A stretch of 64,000 nt of DNA. It comes from an uncultured Dysosmobacter sp. (GTDB taxonomy: Bacteria; Bacillota; Clostridia; Oscillospirales; Oscillospiraceae). The translations under genes and the position numbers were made by a program. Positions 7,088-14,775 of this stretch are shown here, one piece after another (position 1 is the first letter of the stretch; every line of letters starts with the position of its first letter). The notes under the pieces were generated by a model. That model ran no database searches, had not been told where the DNA came from, and saw only the letters and a program-made list of their open reading frames with translations. The DNA is taken from NCBI GenBank assembly GCA_934563745.1, contig CAKTHE010000001.1:138344-202343 (forward strand), in the 5' to 3' direction.

Positions 7088-7486
7088 TCACAGCTTTTCG
7101 ACGGTCACGGCCATATTATTGACCACGGCAGCGGCGCCGCTGGAGAGCAGGGAGAGAATAGAGCTTTCACAGCCGCAGGCGTTCCGCACGATGGCCGTAA
7201 TGGACAGGGTGGCGGTTCCGCTGGCGGCTACGGACTGAGAAGCCGTTGCACCGATGATGGGAACCCCGTCTTTCTGAGCCATCAGAGTGACGGTTCCGGC
7301 CGCAGTGGGGGACAGGACTGCGGAGACGTTCAGCAGATAATAACCCTGCCCGCAAAGCGTAATGGTGTTGCCGTCCTGCTTGACGCTGCAGCCATAGCGC
7401 CGGGCCGTAGTGCCGACCGGGACAATGGACCCAGTAGAGACGGTCTGTTCGCTGGTGTTGGTAGTATAAATAGCAGATTTACTCAT
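7088..7486 (-). CDS. Hypothetical beta-rich phage-island protein
   Basis: This is a 132-residue protein rich in Ser, Thr, Val and Ala, with alternating hydrophobic residues suggesting a beta-sandwich. It resembles the C-terminal domains of phage or exosporium fibres (segments such as GQGYYLLNVSAVLSP and AQKDGVPIIGATASQSV). There is no signal peptide. AAAGGAAGGATCTT precedes ATG 7486. It may be a virion decoration or fibre protein; no enzyme motif is visible. Confidence 0.6.
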   Translation of the reverse strand: MSKSAIYTTNTSEQTVSTGSIVPVGTTARRYGCSVKQDGNTITLCGQGYYLLNVSAVLSPTAAGTVTLMAQKDGVPIIGATASQSVAASGTATLSITAIVRNACGCESSILSLLSSGAAAVVNNMAVTVEKL

Positions 7487-7508
7487 AAGATCCTTCCTTT
7501 CTTAAATC

Positions 7509-7536
7509 AAAAGCGGGACGGTTTCCCGCCCCGCTT
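7509..7536 (-). terminator. Possible intercistronic terminator
   Basis: AAGCGGG and CCCGCTT arms form a GC-rich stem between the 7555-8142 and 7088-7486 genes. On the minus strand it is followed by TTTTGATTT. It is a moderate candidate. Confidence 0.45.
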
Positions 7537-7554
7537 GCCTCGCCGAATAGGGCG

Positions 7555-8142
7555 TCAAATGTTTCCGCAGCCGCTGTTGCAGCCACAGAAGGGGGAATTC
7601 CCGGCGCTATAGCTGTAGCTCATCGGGTAACGGACCACGCCGCAGAAACGGCTGTCCATTTCCAGACTGGACACTTTGTCCCGCAGGGCCTGGGTCTCGT
7701 TGGTCTGAATCAGTGCCCGGGTGGCCTCACCTTCGGCATGGATTGCCGTGGTGATGTCGCAGGTGTTCTGATTCATCTGTGCAGACAGGTTGGCCGTTGC
7801 AAGACGATTGTCGCAGCAGCACTGGGACAGCTGGTTCTGGATCGAACGGCCCTCGTTGGTAATGCTGTTGTTGAGAGCAAAGGTGCTGTCACAGATGCCG
7901 TTCCCAATGCTGGTCAGGCGGTCATTAAGCTGGCCGAACTGCTGGCCGAACAGGATCTCCTGCTGAGACGCTGCCGTTGCATACTGGCCAGACTCGCCCT
8001 GACGGTTGCCCCAGAAGCCGCCGCCCATGAAAACAAACAGGAACAGGATAATAATCCACCAGGCACCACCGCTGCCCCATCCGTTTTCGTTGCCGCCGTC
8101 CACAGCGGCGCGAAGGTCAGAGAGACTATAATTTTCGCCCAA
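7555..8142 (-). CDS. Hypothetical single-pass membrane protein, Cys-rich
   Basis: This 195-residue protein starts at a TTG (8142) with AAAGGAG upstream; an ATG a few bases earlier is out of frame. Features are a glycine-rich stretch and one membrane segment (about 26-44, AWWIIILFLFVFMGGGFW), a helical middle (60-140) with regular heptad-like spacing (QQFGQLNDRLTSIGNGI, CCCDNRLATANLSAQMNQ), and a Cys/Gly tail (FCGCNSGCGN). Proteins of this shape occur in clostridial phage-like islands. A membrane-anchored trimeric coiled-coil, such as an injection or tail-associated protein, is possible. Function is unknown. Confidence 0.62.
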   Translation of the reverse strand: MGENYSLSDLRAAVDGGNENGWGSGGAWWIIILFLFVFMGGGFWGNRQGESGQYATAASQQEILFGQQFGQLNDRLTSIGNGICDSTFALNNSITNEGRSIQNQLSQCCCDNRLATANLSAQMNQNTCDITTAIHAEGEATRALIQTNETQALRDKVSSLEMDSRFCGVVRYPMSYSYSAGNSPFCGCNSGCGNI

Positions 8143-8192
8143 AATACATCGCTCCTTTCAGTAAAATTATCAATAAACCGTGTCGACCCGGC

Positions 8193-8408
8193 TTATTTCA
8201 AGAACTGCATAAAGCTTTTCGCCTGCTGCTGCAAAGTCTGAAACTGCTGGTTGCTCATTTGCCCGGACTGCAAAAGCTGCTGGACCTGCTGCTGCGCTTG
8301 CTGCGGGGTCATGTTTTGAGCAAAGCGCCGAAATTCCGCCAGCATTGCAAACGGATTATTCGGCCGGCTCGGTGTCGGATTGCTGGGCCCGAAGATGCTG
8401 CTTGCCAT
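8193..8408 (-). CDS. Small Gln-rich helical protein
   Basis: This is a 71-residue protein with a Pro/Asn-rich start and a Gln-rich helical body (TPQQAQQQVQQLLQSGQMSN). AAAGGAG lies nine bases before ATG 8408, and its first 53 bases overlap the end of the upstream gene in another frame. Gln-rich helical proteins like this appear beside structural genes of clostridial phages. Function is unknown. Confidence 0.62.
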   Translation of the reverse strand: MASSIFGPSNPTPSRPNNPFAMLAEFRRFAQNMTPQQAQQQVQQLLQSGQMSNQQFQTLQQQAKSFMQFLK

Positions 8409-8733
8409 TGAGCACCACTCCTTTCAGTTCGTCAAATTCCGCCCGGGTAACATAGTCCGGACGCTTTTCGATTTCCGATGTTGGTTCGTCTGGGGAAAAA
8501 CGATACCGGCGCAGTGTTGCGAATCCGGCCCCGTCTGTAGTCTTGATGTAAAAATAATCCTCGTTCGCGTCGAACAGTGCGGCCGATTCATTAGGCCGCA
8601 TCTGGAACGCCTGGGCGCCGGGGAACCCATTTACCCGGACGATCTGCCCGCCCGGCTGCGGGAAGCCCTGCATGCCTGTTTGCTGCGGCATCGCGCTATA
8701 AGGCGGGTATTGATACGGATTGTAAAACGCCAT
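8356..8733 (-). CDS. Hypothetical phage-island protein
   Basis: This is a 125-residue protein from ATG 8733, which has AAAGGACGTG upstream; a longer frame to 8799 runs into a terminator hairpin and is rejected. The N-terminus is rich in Pro, Tyr and Gln (MAFYNPYQYPPYSAMPQQ), followed by a compact domain (50-110) with YFYIKTTDGAGFATLRRYRF. It overlaps the next gene by 53 bases. It resembles virion-associated proteins in its low-complexity N-terminus, but no family is recognised. Confidence 0.6.
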   Translation of the reverse strand: MAFYNPYQYPPYSAMPQQTGMQGFPQPGGQIVRVNGFPGAQAFQMRPNESAALFDANEDYFYIKTTDGAGFATLRRYRFSPDEPTSEIEKRPDYVTRAEFDELKGVVLNGKQHLRAQQSDTEPAE

Positions 8734-8801
8734 GCAATCACGTCCTTTCTTGCTTACAGCATAAAGAAAACAGCCCCCGGGAAAGGGGCCGAAAAGCATA
8801 C

Positions 8802-8836
8802 AAAAAAGGCATGCCCTTATTCGGACATGCCTTTTT
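8802..8836 (-). terminator. Terminator after the 8817-9203 gene
   Basis: AAAAAGGCATGTCC and GGGCATGCCTTTTTT form a stem on the minus strand and end in a T-tract. It overlaps the stop codon of the HTH gene and separates it from the next leftward genes. Confidence 0.75.
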
Positions 8837-9203
8837 CTATGGCGTCAAGCATTTTTCCATATGCACGCCGGCGACGGCGCTTTACCACCTCCGGACAGAC
8901 GTGCAGCAGCTGGGCCACCTGCTGACAGCTTCGGCCGCGCACGTCTATTTCCACGATGCAGGTTTCTTCTTCCTCCGGCAGCTCAAAGGCCCGGATATAG
9001 GCAACAGCACGGCGGGGAGCCATTGCCGAGACCAGGCCGCGAAGCGCCCTCCTCTGGGCGTCCATGCGATTCAAGGGCCGACTTGCAGACGCGGCAGCGC
9101 CGCGCGGACGGATTCCCGCCGCCTTCCCGGCCTCCCTCTTCTGTTGGCACCGTGCCGCCGGTGCTCTTGCTGTCAGAGTAGCGCATACGGGGCAAAGTGT
9201 CAA
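8817..9203 (-). CDS. HTH protein with sigma-70-region-4-like end
   Basis: The C-terminal part (about residues 60-125) reads as a sigma-region-4-like helix-turn-helix: RAFELPEEEETCIVEIDVRGRS, then SCQQVAQLLHVCPEVVKRRR. This is typical of small phage transcription regulators. The start is uncertain: a TTG at 9203 gives 128 residues with an N-terminal CPVC, but no clear ribosome binding site; an ATG at 9065 would give 82 residues holding only the HTH part. It probably regulates late genes of the element. Confidence 0.55.
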   Translation of the reverse strand: MTLCPVCATLTARAPAARCQQKREAGKAAGIRPRGAAASASRPLNRMDAQRRALRGLVSAMAPRRAVAYIRAFELPEEEETCIVEIDVRGRSCQQVAQLLHVCPEVVKRRRRRAYGKMLDAIEKGMSE

Positions 9204-9221
9204 ATTTTAAGCGCAGCCGGG

Positions 9222-9677
9222 TCAACGTTCCCAGCTGCGCTTTGCAATGTCCTCCACGGCCTCCAGTCCGGGCCGCTGGCGCTTGAGCGCTGCGAACCGG
9301 GCCAGGGCTTCCCGGCGCTGTGCTCCGGTATAGATTTCCTCCAGGGGCTTTTCCGTGGTTCCGTCCTCATAGGTTCGGACGATCCGCACGGTATACACCA
9401 CCAGCTTTCCCCGGTAACCGGGATCCCGGATCAGCTCCAGGCGCTCCCGGTATGCCGCCGTCATCAAAGCGGCGTACCGTTCCGCCAGGGCTTTCCGGTA
9501 GTCGGTCAGCTGCTCGATCAGGGCTTGACACTGGGCAATGGTCCGGGCGGCGCTTTCGTCGTGGGCCTTGATGCGGTCGGCGGTCAGGACGTCGGGCCGG
9601 ACCAGATAGGCGGAGAACCGCACTTCCGCTTCCCGGCTTGGGCTGCCGTAGCGGCTGAACAGGTTTAGATAGCTCAT
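9222..9677 (-). CDS. Hypothetical protein, helical
   Basis: This is a 151-residue protein from ATG 9677, whose ATGA overlaps the stop of the preceding gene. The sequence is helical and charged; a YTVRIVRTYEDGTTEKPLEEIY segment (about 93-114) suggests a beta-hairpin within a coiled-coil frame. Similar proteins are found near DnaJ-like genes in clostridial mobile elements. No function is recognised. Confidence 0.62.
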   Translation of the reverse strand: MSYLNLFSRYGSPSREAEVRFSAYLVRPDVLTADRIKAHDESAARTIAQCQALIEQLTDYRKALAERYAALMTAAYRERLELIRDPGYRGKLVVYTVRIVRTYEDGTTEKPLEEIYTGAQRREALARFAALKRQRPGLEAVEDIAKRSWER

Positions 9678-9841
9678 GCGCGGGCCTCCTCGCAGCTGGT
9701 GACGGTCCAATAAGCGATGCCGTCGGGGCTGTGTTCGTCGCTTCCCCAGCCGATTACCGTTCCGGTGGGGATAGGGATTAAAACCCAAAGGGCTTCATGG
9801 CGGGAAGTGCGCTTATTTTCGATGTGGATTAGATATTTCAT
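9674..9841 (-). CDS. Small hypothetical protein (55 aa)
   Basis: This protein starts at ATG 9841 with AAAGGAGA eight bases upstream and begins MKYLIHIENKRTSRHEALWV. It overlaps the next gene by ATGA, so the two are translationally coupled. Its N-terminus resembles the other small gene at 10434-10589 (MKYMIVYCKT), suggesting related single-domain proteins. Function is unknown. Confidence 0.6.
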   Translation of the reverse strand: MKYLIHIENKRTSRHEALWVLIPIPTGTVIGWGSDEHSPDGIAYWTVTSCEEARA

Positions 9842-9879
9842 GATGCAATCTCCTTTCTGGTGGTCGCGGCGCGTCCCGG

Positions 9880-10386
9880 TCAAGCCGGGAGCGCGTCGGA
9901 AGTGGTGGAAGCGGTGCGGGTGAAGGTAGTGGAGCCGTACTTGCTGCGAATCTGCGCCATAGTCTTGGATCCCTTGTGCCAGCGCTGGCCGTCCTCGGCA
10001 TAATGCCAGCTCCAGAGCTTCTTTGTGCTGCTCCAGCGGCACCCGGCAGCCTTCAGAGCCTCTTTGTGCTCTTTGGTGTTGCCGCCGATCCAGAGCCAGC
10101 GGCCGCAGAGCTCGATTTCCAGGCCGTCCAGCTTCAGAAGTGCGGAAATGATGTTGATGAAGTCCCCGGCGCTCTCCGTGGTGGCGTGGGTGCGGCCGGT
10201 GGTATCCTCGGCGGCCTGCTCGTTCTGGCTGCGCTTCAGGACCTCGAACCGGGCTTCATACTCGGCATTGATGGCCTGCATGGTGGCGGTATTGCCGCCC
10301 ATGTCCGGGTGATGCTTCAGGGCTGCGGCCTTGTAGGCCTTCTTCAGCTCGTCCAGGTTCTTGCAGTTGATGAAATAGGTTGTCAT
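9880..10386 (-). CDS. J-domain (DnaJ-like) protein
   Basis: This is a 168-residue protein. Residues 1-60 form a short J-domain with the diagnostic His-Pro-Asp in ALKHHPDMGG, so it could stimulate a DnaK/Hsp70. Residues 85-145 form a second domain with Trp-rich strands (CGRWLWIGGNTKEHKEALKA, then WSWHY) seen in clostridial plasmid, ICE and phage proteins. The start ATG 10386 follows AAGGAGGAACACACC. Phage J-proteins can redirect host chaperones, but the role here is not established. Confidence 0.8.
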   Translation of the reverse strand: MTTYFINCKNLDELKKAYKAAALKHHPDMGGNTATMQAINAEYEARFEVLKRSQNEQAAEDTTGRTHATTESAGDFINIISALLKLDGLEIELCGRWLWIGGNTKEHKEALKAAGCRWSSTKKLWSWHYAEDGQRWHKGSKTMAQIRSKYGSTTFTRTASTTSDALPA

Positions 10387-10433
10387 GGTGTGTTCCTCCT
10401 TGAATTTTTATCGTGATTGCGATTAGTGGAAGG

Positions 10434-10589
10434 TTAGCGAATGGGGCGTGCGCCCTTTGCGTCCTGCTCCCAGATGTTGACGGTGTAGCCACACCGCTTG
10501 AGCTGCTGCGCTAGGTCCTGCGCCGCTTCTAGGGTGTTGCGGTAGCTGATGGCGGGGGTAGTCTTGCAATAGACAATCATGTATTTCAT
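10434..10589 (-). CDS. Small hypothetical protein (51 aa)
   Basis: This protein starts at ATG 10589 after AGAAAGGGAAAC. It begins MKYMIVYCKTTPAISYRNTL and looks like a compact alpha/beta fold. It is the first gene of the leftward cluster and lies 65 bases downstream of a promoter (10654-10683). Function is unknown. Confidence 0.58.
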   Translation of the reverse strand: MKYMIVYCKTTPAISYRNTLEAAQDLAQQLKRCGYTVNIWEQDAKGARPIR

Positions 10590-10653
10590 GGTGTTTCCCT
10601 TTCTGGCCTGTCGGCCTGCCGTGTTCGGTGTTGTTCCCGCTTGGGTTGAGGCA

Positions 10654-10683
10654 ATCATAACGCCAGCATTATGCAAACGTCAA
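10654..10683 (-). promoter_or_regulatory. Promoter of the leftward small-gene cluster
   Basis: On the minus strand TTGACG (10683-10678) and TATGAT (10659-10654) are separated by 18 bases. A CATAACGCCAGCATTATG box covers the -10 and spacer. Confidence 0.6.
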
Positions 10684-10749
10684 GAGCGTTTTTGCAGGTT
10701 TGGAGATAGTCACAAATCATAACGCTGGCATTTGTTGAATGTGCATAAT
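10656..10749. promoter_or_regulatory. Repeated CATAACGC-GCATTATG operator boxes
   Basis: CATAACGCCAGCATTATG (10656-10673) recurs as CATAACGCTGGCATT (10718-10732), with a further GCATAATG at 10743-10750. The boxes flank the divergent promoters for the leftward cluster and the ribbon-helix-helix gene and are likely its binding sites. Confidence 0.5.
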
Positions 10750-10809
10750 GACTGCGGCAGGGTGAAAGAGTAAAATAAATAGCATAAGAACAAGAGGGGA
10801 GCGGAAGCT

Positions 10810-11037
10810 ATGACGGTAAAATATTCGGAACTTTCGGCAGAAGCGAAACAGAGAAGAAACCGCCAGAATGCAGCCAGCCGCGCCAGATATGAGAAGGCGG
10901 CATACAGCAAAATGACATTCAGGATTAGATCTGATGGCTCGGACGGCTTCACACCGGAGCAGATCAAGCACGCAGCAGATCAGGCGGGGTTATCGGTCAA
11001 CGCCTGGATCTTGGAGGCAATCCGGGATAAGCTGTAA
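10810..11037 (+). CDS. Ribbon-helix-helix (Arc-like) DNA-binding protein
   Basis: This is a 75-residue basic protein. The N-terminal 30 residues are helical and very basic; residues 33-75 (YSKMTFRIRSDGSDGFTPEQIKHAADQAGLSVNAWI) follow a ribbon-helix-helix plan, with the strand MTFRIR and two helices ending in SVNAWILEAI. Such proteins are autoregulators or antitoxins. No toxin gene follows; a terminator does. It is divergent from the leftward cluster, with repeated CATAACGC boxes in between, so it probably represses that cluster and itself. Confidence 0.72.
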   Translation: MTVKYSELSAEAKQRRNRQNAASRARYEKAAYSKMTFRIRSDGSDGFTPEQIKHAADQAGLSVNAWILEAIRDKL

Positions 11038-11043
11038 GACAAC

Positions 11044-11091
11044 AATACCCACCAGGAGCGGATGTCTTCCGTTCTCGGTGGGTATTATTTT
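11044..11091 (+). terminator. Terminator after the RHH gene
   Basis: AATACCCACC (11044-11053) and GGTGGGTATT (11077-11086) form a stem followed by ATTTTG just after the ribbon-helix-helix stop codon. Confidence 0.72.
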
Positions 11092-11949
11092 GCCCTGATG
11101 GTATACGGAGCGTATTCTGGCGGAGAGATATATTTATAAGCTATATATACGGGGATAGACTGAGTATATATTGCGCGCTATGGGTTGGCAAAAGAGAGGG
11201 GCGGGGCGGCCAAAAACGCGCGGAGGGCAGCAGAGCGGCAGGCAATGGGGGCCGAATGGCAGGCGGTGGGACTGGCGGAGGCGGCAGGGAGGACGCAGGA
11301 CGGGAGAAGCTGGCAGAAGGGCAGCGGGCAAAGGGCACGGCGGGGACGATGCATGCAGAGCGGAAGGGCGAGGGCGGAAGCGGTGCGGCCCGGCGGGAGG
11401 CAATCAGCGGGCGGGAATTAAGGCGCTGTTAAATCGTTTCGGCCTGGGGCAAGGCGCGCGGCGCTTTGTGTGTCGGGTCTGTGTCAAAAGGGGCAGGCGG
11501 CGGAGAGATGCCGGCAATGCAGCACGGGCAAGGGGCGACGGAACAAGGAAGCGGCGGGCCGATGCTGGGCGGCAGAGGGGAAGCGTGCCAGCAGGGCCGA
11601 GATGCTGGGCGCGTGGCAAGGTCCGGCAATGCAGCGACGGCGGAGGGCAGCAGGAAGAGCCAGGCGATCAGGCAGAAAGGCAAGAGCCGGCAGGGGCTGG
11701 GCTGAGGCGATTCCCCACACCGGGCCGGGCCGATGATGCATTCTCCCTCCCCCTTCCCGAGGATCAGCAGGGGGTGGGGTAGCGGAAAAAGACGGGGTGT
11801 CTCGCGGGAGAGACGAAGATATATCCACCACACCCGCCAAGAGAATTGCAGGAACCTGAGAGCGGGCCCAGACTGGGGGGAGGGGGTAGGAGAAAACAGG
11901 GGGGGGCAGGGCTGCAAACAGCGGCGATGAAAATAATTCCAGGGGAAAT
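11092..11949. other. Gene-free, strongly G/purine-rich stretch
   Basis: This 850-base stretch has no convincing gene. From about 11165 to 11930 the plus strand is dominated by G and A with very few T. Reading frames of 200 codons stay open only because stop codons are rare in such sequence; their translations are Arg/Gly low complexity. Internal repeats include CCGGCAATGCAGC (11511, 11623) and GATGCTGGGCG (11561, 11601). Runs of five to eight G occur at about 11876-11907. Candidate roles are a packaging site or a non-coding RNA before the terminase gene; neither is shown. Confidence 0.5.
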
Positions 11950-11978
11950 TTGCCACTTTTGAATACCGGTGGTATAAT
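11950..11978 (+). promoter_or_regulatory. Promoter of the packaging/virion operon
   Basis: TTGCCA (11950-11955) and TATAAT (11973-11978) have a 17-base spacer and lie 52 bases before the terminase small-subunit-like gene. Confidence 0.72.
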
Positions 11979-12029
11979 GACGGCGAGAGCTGGGAAATAC
12001 AAGAAATTTCTGAGAAAGGGGTGCAAGGC

Positions 12030-12404
12030 ATGGGCTGGAAAACCTACCGCAGCGAGAAGGAGCTTGTGGGCGCCATTGCGGATTATTTCAAGACCTGCGA
12101 CGAAGCGGGAGAGCTTTACGACGAAGCGGGCATGTGCCTTGCGCTGAACGTGGACCAGCGGCAGATGCGGGAATGGCTGAATCAGGAAGGACCGTTTCAG
12201 TACATTGTGCGGCGGGCCTATCTGCACATTCAGCAGCAGATTGCCACCCACCCGGTGTATCGGGAGAAGAGCATGGTGACCAAGAGCATTTTTCTTCTGA
12301 AGCAGCCGCAGTTCGGCGGCTATCAGGACAAGACGGAGGAAAAGAAGGACATCAGCTTCAAGGTGACGATGGGCGACGGCGTGGACGCGGAGGACTTCAA
12401 ATGA
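12030..12404 (+). CDS. Terminase small subunit-like protein
   Basis: This is a 124-residue protein from ATG 12030, eight bases after AGAAAGGGG. The N-terminal half has an HTH-like stretch (ADYFKTCDEAGEL and CLALNVDQRQMREWL). The C-terminal half contains KSIFLLKQPQFGGYQDK, a signature I associate with small terminase subunits of clostridial phages. It would recognise the packaging site. It heads a rightward operon but no large terminase follows, so the usual partner is absent from the window. The G-rich stretch just upstream may hold its binding site. Confidence 0.72.
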   Translation: MGWKTYRSEKELVGAIADYFKTCDEAGELYDEAGMCLALNVDQRQMREWLNQEGPFQYIVRRAYLHIQQQIATHPVYREKSMVTKSIFLLKQPQFGGYQDKTEEKKDISFKVTMGDGVDAEDFK

Positions 12405-12607
12405 CGTGGATTTTATGGCTTTTGCTGTTGATTTTGCAGTGTGTGAACCTGGGGATCGGGATCGCGGGGCTGTTGGTTGGGAAGAAGGACGCCGGGAAGG
12501 AGCCGGAGGACAAGCCGGACAAGGCAGACGAGGCCGGGCGGCTGATGGACGAGGGCTTTGACAACCTGATGCGCTACAGCGTGGGAGGAAAGGACGGCTT
12601 TTCATGA
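12401..12607 (+). CDS. Small single-pass membrane protein
   Basis: This is a 68-residue protein whose ATG overlaps the preceding stop (ATGA). One membrane segment (residues 3-26, WILWLLLLILQCVNLGIGIA) is followed by a charged, Lys/Asp/Glu-rich tail. It sits inside the packaging operon with coupled starts on both sides. It could be a holin-like or assembly factor; no family is recognised. Confidence 0.62.
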   Translation: MTWILWLLLLILQCVNLGIGIAGLLVGKKDAGKEPEDKPDKADEAGRLMDEGFDNLMRYSVGGKDGFS

Positions 12608-13041
12608 GGACGGTGCAGGAGATCTTTGACGAGACCATTCACCTGATCGACGCCCAGAACGAGAGCACCGGTTCCACCGTGACGGCAGACACCAAGGAAT
12701 ACGAGCTGCGGACGCCCAACTGTTTGAACGCCTACATCAACCTGGTGTACCCGTACAGCGACACCTATGAGCCTCGGAGCGACGGAAAGCGGACCGTGCA
12801 CCCTAAGCTTGGGAGCATGGAGGACGAAGTGCAGATGGACGATTTCATCTGCCTGAGCGTGCTGCCGAAGGCCCTTGCCTATGAGCTTTTGCGGGAAGAG
12901 AACCCCACCGTTGCCAGTGCCTGCTACGAAGACTACGAAAAGGCACTGAGCATGGCGAAAGAATCCCTTCCGTCGGTGGAAAGCGAGGTTGCGGACCTTT
13001 ACGGCGGCATTGAATATGGGGAGTTTTCACGATGGTGCTAG
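12604..13041 (+). CDS. Hypothetical virion-type protein
   Basis: This 145-residue protein overlaps the preceding gene by ATGA. The sequence is mixed alpha/beta: an N-terminal helix (TVQEIFDETIHLIDAQN), a strand-rich middle, and a helical C-terminal half (PKALAYELLREENPTVASAC). The position, size and pattern are like head-tail connector or adaptor proteins of phages, which is the most likely role. No motif proves it. Confidence 0.58.
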   Translation: MRTVQEIFDETIHLIDAQNESTGSTVTADTKEYELRTPNCLNAYINLVYPYSDTYEPRSDGKRTVHPKLGSMEDEVQMDDFICLSVLPKALAYELLREENPTVASACYEDYEKALSMAKESLPSVESEVADLYGGIEYGEFSRWC

Positions 13042-13220
13042 ACGGCTGGTATACCTGCCCCATGTGCGGGCGGAAGCTGATGCGGATCCCCTACGGGAGC
13101 GTGGTATACGGGACGCCGGTCTACTGCCGCAAGTGCAAGGTCGAGTGGTTCCCCAACATTTACCACGGGGTGGAGTTTTCGGACGATGAGCCGTTCCACC
13201 TGCTGGAAGAAGACGAATAA
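13032..13220 (+). CDS. Small zinc-ribbon (Cys-rich) protein
   Basis: This is a 62-residue protein with two CxxC pairs, CPMCGRK (9-15) and YCRKCKVEW (31-39), forming a likely zinc ribbon like the Com/Cys_rich_KTR phage proteins, and an acidic tail. It overlaps the preceding gene by 10 bases. Small zinc ribbons of this type may act as translational or transcriptional helpers in phages; the role here is unknown. Confidence 0.68.
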   Translation: MVLDGWYTCPMCGRKLMRIPYGSVVYGTPVYCRKCKVEWFPNIYHGVEFSDDEPFHLLEEDE

Positions 13221-13245
13221 AACCGAATCTTGAGATAGAGCGTAC

Positions 13246-13290
13246 AGCGCCGAGAAGCGAGGAGCAATCCTTGTTTTTCGGCGCTTTTTG
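13246..13290 (+). terminator. Terminator inside the virion gene cluster
   Basis: AGCGCCGA (13246-13253) and TCGGCGCT (13277-13284) form a stem followed by TTTTTG, before the scaffold-like gene. Confidence 0.7.
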
Positions 13291-13365
13291 TTTTGTCAGG
13301 ACCGCCCCAGACCAGGGGCGCTTGAAATACGTTTCGAGGCCAGACCAGGCCGGAAAGGAACACCC

Positions 13366-14775
13366 ATGAACGAAGAGACCATGAACCCCACCGCCCAGGA
13401 AGAGAGTACGGAAGACGCCTTTCTGACGGGCTGGGAGGATACGGAACCCGCTGAAGAGCCGGCAGACCAGCCCGCAGCGCAGCAGGAGCCGACGGAAGAG
13501 CAGGAGCAGGCAGGGCAGGAGGAATCCGCAGCCCAGGAGACCGAGCCGGACCGGCAGGACACACAGCAGCAGGAAGCCCAGGCAGACCAGCCCAGGACCT
13601 GGACGCTGCGGCATCTGGAAGAAAACCGGACGGTCAGCGAGCCAGAATTGATCACTCTGGCGCAGCAGGGCATGGATTACGACCGGATCCGGGAGAAGTA
13701 CGACGAGAGCAAGCCCGTGATGGAGCTGTTCCGCCAGTTTGCCAGTCAGGCGAACATGACGATCCCGGAGTATGTGCGGCTGATCCGTACCCGGGCCAAG
13801 GAGGCCGAGGGTGCCAGCGAAGAGGACGCCCGGCGGAGCGTGGAAATGGAGGACCGGGAGGCCGCCGTTTCCGCACGGGAAGAAGCCCTTGCCCAGCAGG
13901 ACGCAAAGCAGCAGCAGGACCGACAGGCCCAGGAGGCCCGGGAGGCCCGGCGGCAGCAGGAAATTGAACAATTCAGAACCACCTATCCGGAAGCGGCAAG
14001 CCATCCGGAGACCATTCCCCAGGAGGTGTTTGAAAAGGCCCAGAGCGTGGGCCTGACGGCAGCTTACGCCATGCATCAGGCCCGGCAGGCCCAGGAGGAA
14101 GCGGCGGCCAGACAGCAGGCGGAGGCGGAAGCGGCCAAGCCGTCTTTGACGGCCTCCCAGGCCCAGACGGCGGCCAAGAACGGGCTGCGCACGGCCGTTG
14201 TGCAGCAGGCCTTTGACTATTACTTCGGCGACGGGGCCTTTGCAAGCCTGTACGGCGGCGGGTCTGCCGCCCAGAGCAGCGGAGCGGGCAGCAGCGGAAC
14301 GAGCACGAAGAAAGCAGGCTCCAAGAGCTCCGGCTACAACAACGGGAGCCTGACCGCCGACCAGGTGAAGAAGCTGCAGAGCTATTACGGCGTGACGGCG
14401 GATGGCCTGTGGGGCAAGAACTCCAAGGAGGCGGCCGGAGGACTGAGCGCGGACGAGGCGTGGGCGCAGTATTCCACCCGGTCCGGAAATCACAGCGGCT
14501 ACACCACCGCCGACATCTCCGGCTATGAAAGCCAAAACGGCTCCGGCAGCTTTGCAAGGAAGCTGGCGGGCGAGGATCCCTATGTTTCCCGGCTGATGGG
14601 GAACCTTGCCACCATGCCGGGGGACAGCAACAAGCTGCGGCGCTATGCGTCCATCAAAGAGTATTACGAGCTGGGGTACATCAACGACGCCGAGGCGGCG
14701 TATCTTCTGGACCGGTACAGTGCCACAGGCAGCACCGGCGAATCGAGCGTAAGGAGGGGGAGCCGTGGCAACTAA
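13366..14775 (+). CDS. Scaffold-like acidic virion protein
   Basis: This is a 469-residue protein from ATG 13366 (GGAAAGGAACACCC upstream). Residues 1-90 are extremely rich in Glu, Gln and Pro. Residues 95-280 form a long charged coiled coil (EEAAARQQAEAEAAKPSL). The C-terminal third is Ser/Gly-rich and contains a short peptidoglycan-binding-like motif, LQSYYGVTADGLWGKNS (about 340-356). The layout fits a phage scaffolding or internal virion protein. It overlaps the following large gene by 11 bases and was probably made in fixed ratio with it. Confidence 0.62.
   Translation: MNEETMNPTAQEESTEDAFLTGWEDTEPAEEPADQPAAQQEPTEEQEQAGQEESAAQETEPDRQDTQQQEAQADQPRTWTLRHLEENRTVSEPELITLAQQGMDYDRIREKYDESKPVMELFRQFASQANMTIPEYVRLIRTRAKEAEGASEEDARRSVEMEDREAAVSAREEALAQQDAKQQQDRQAQEAREARRQQEIEQFRTTYPEAASHPETIPQEVFEKAQSVGLTAAYAMHQARQAQEEAAARQQAEAEAAKPSLTASQAQTAAKNGLRTAVVQQAFDYYFGDGAFASLYGGGSAAQSSGAGSSGTSTKKAGSKSSGYNNGSLTADQVKKLQSYYGVTADGLWGKNSKEAAGGLSADEAWAQYSTRSGNHSGYTTADISGYESQNGSGSFARKLAGEDPYVSRLMGNLATMPGDSNKLRRYASIKEYYELGYINDAEAAYLLDRYSATGSTGESSVRRGSRGN

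Noticed and set aside
10810..11037. Antitoxin of a toxin-antitoxin pair
   Set aside because: The RHH fold fits an antitoxin, but a terminator follows directly and no toxin-like gene is adjacent.
11171..11782. A 203-codon open frame in the G-rich stretch
   Set aside because: Its translation is Arg/Gly/Ala low complexity, several frames are open at once, there is no ribosome binding site, and openness follows from the scarcity of T.
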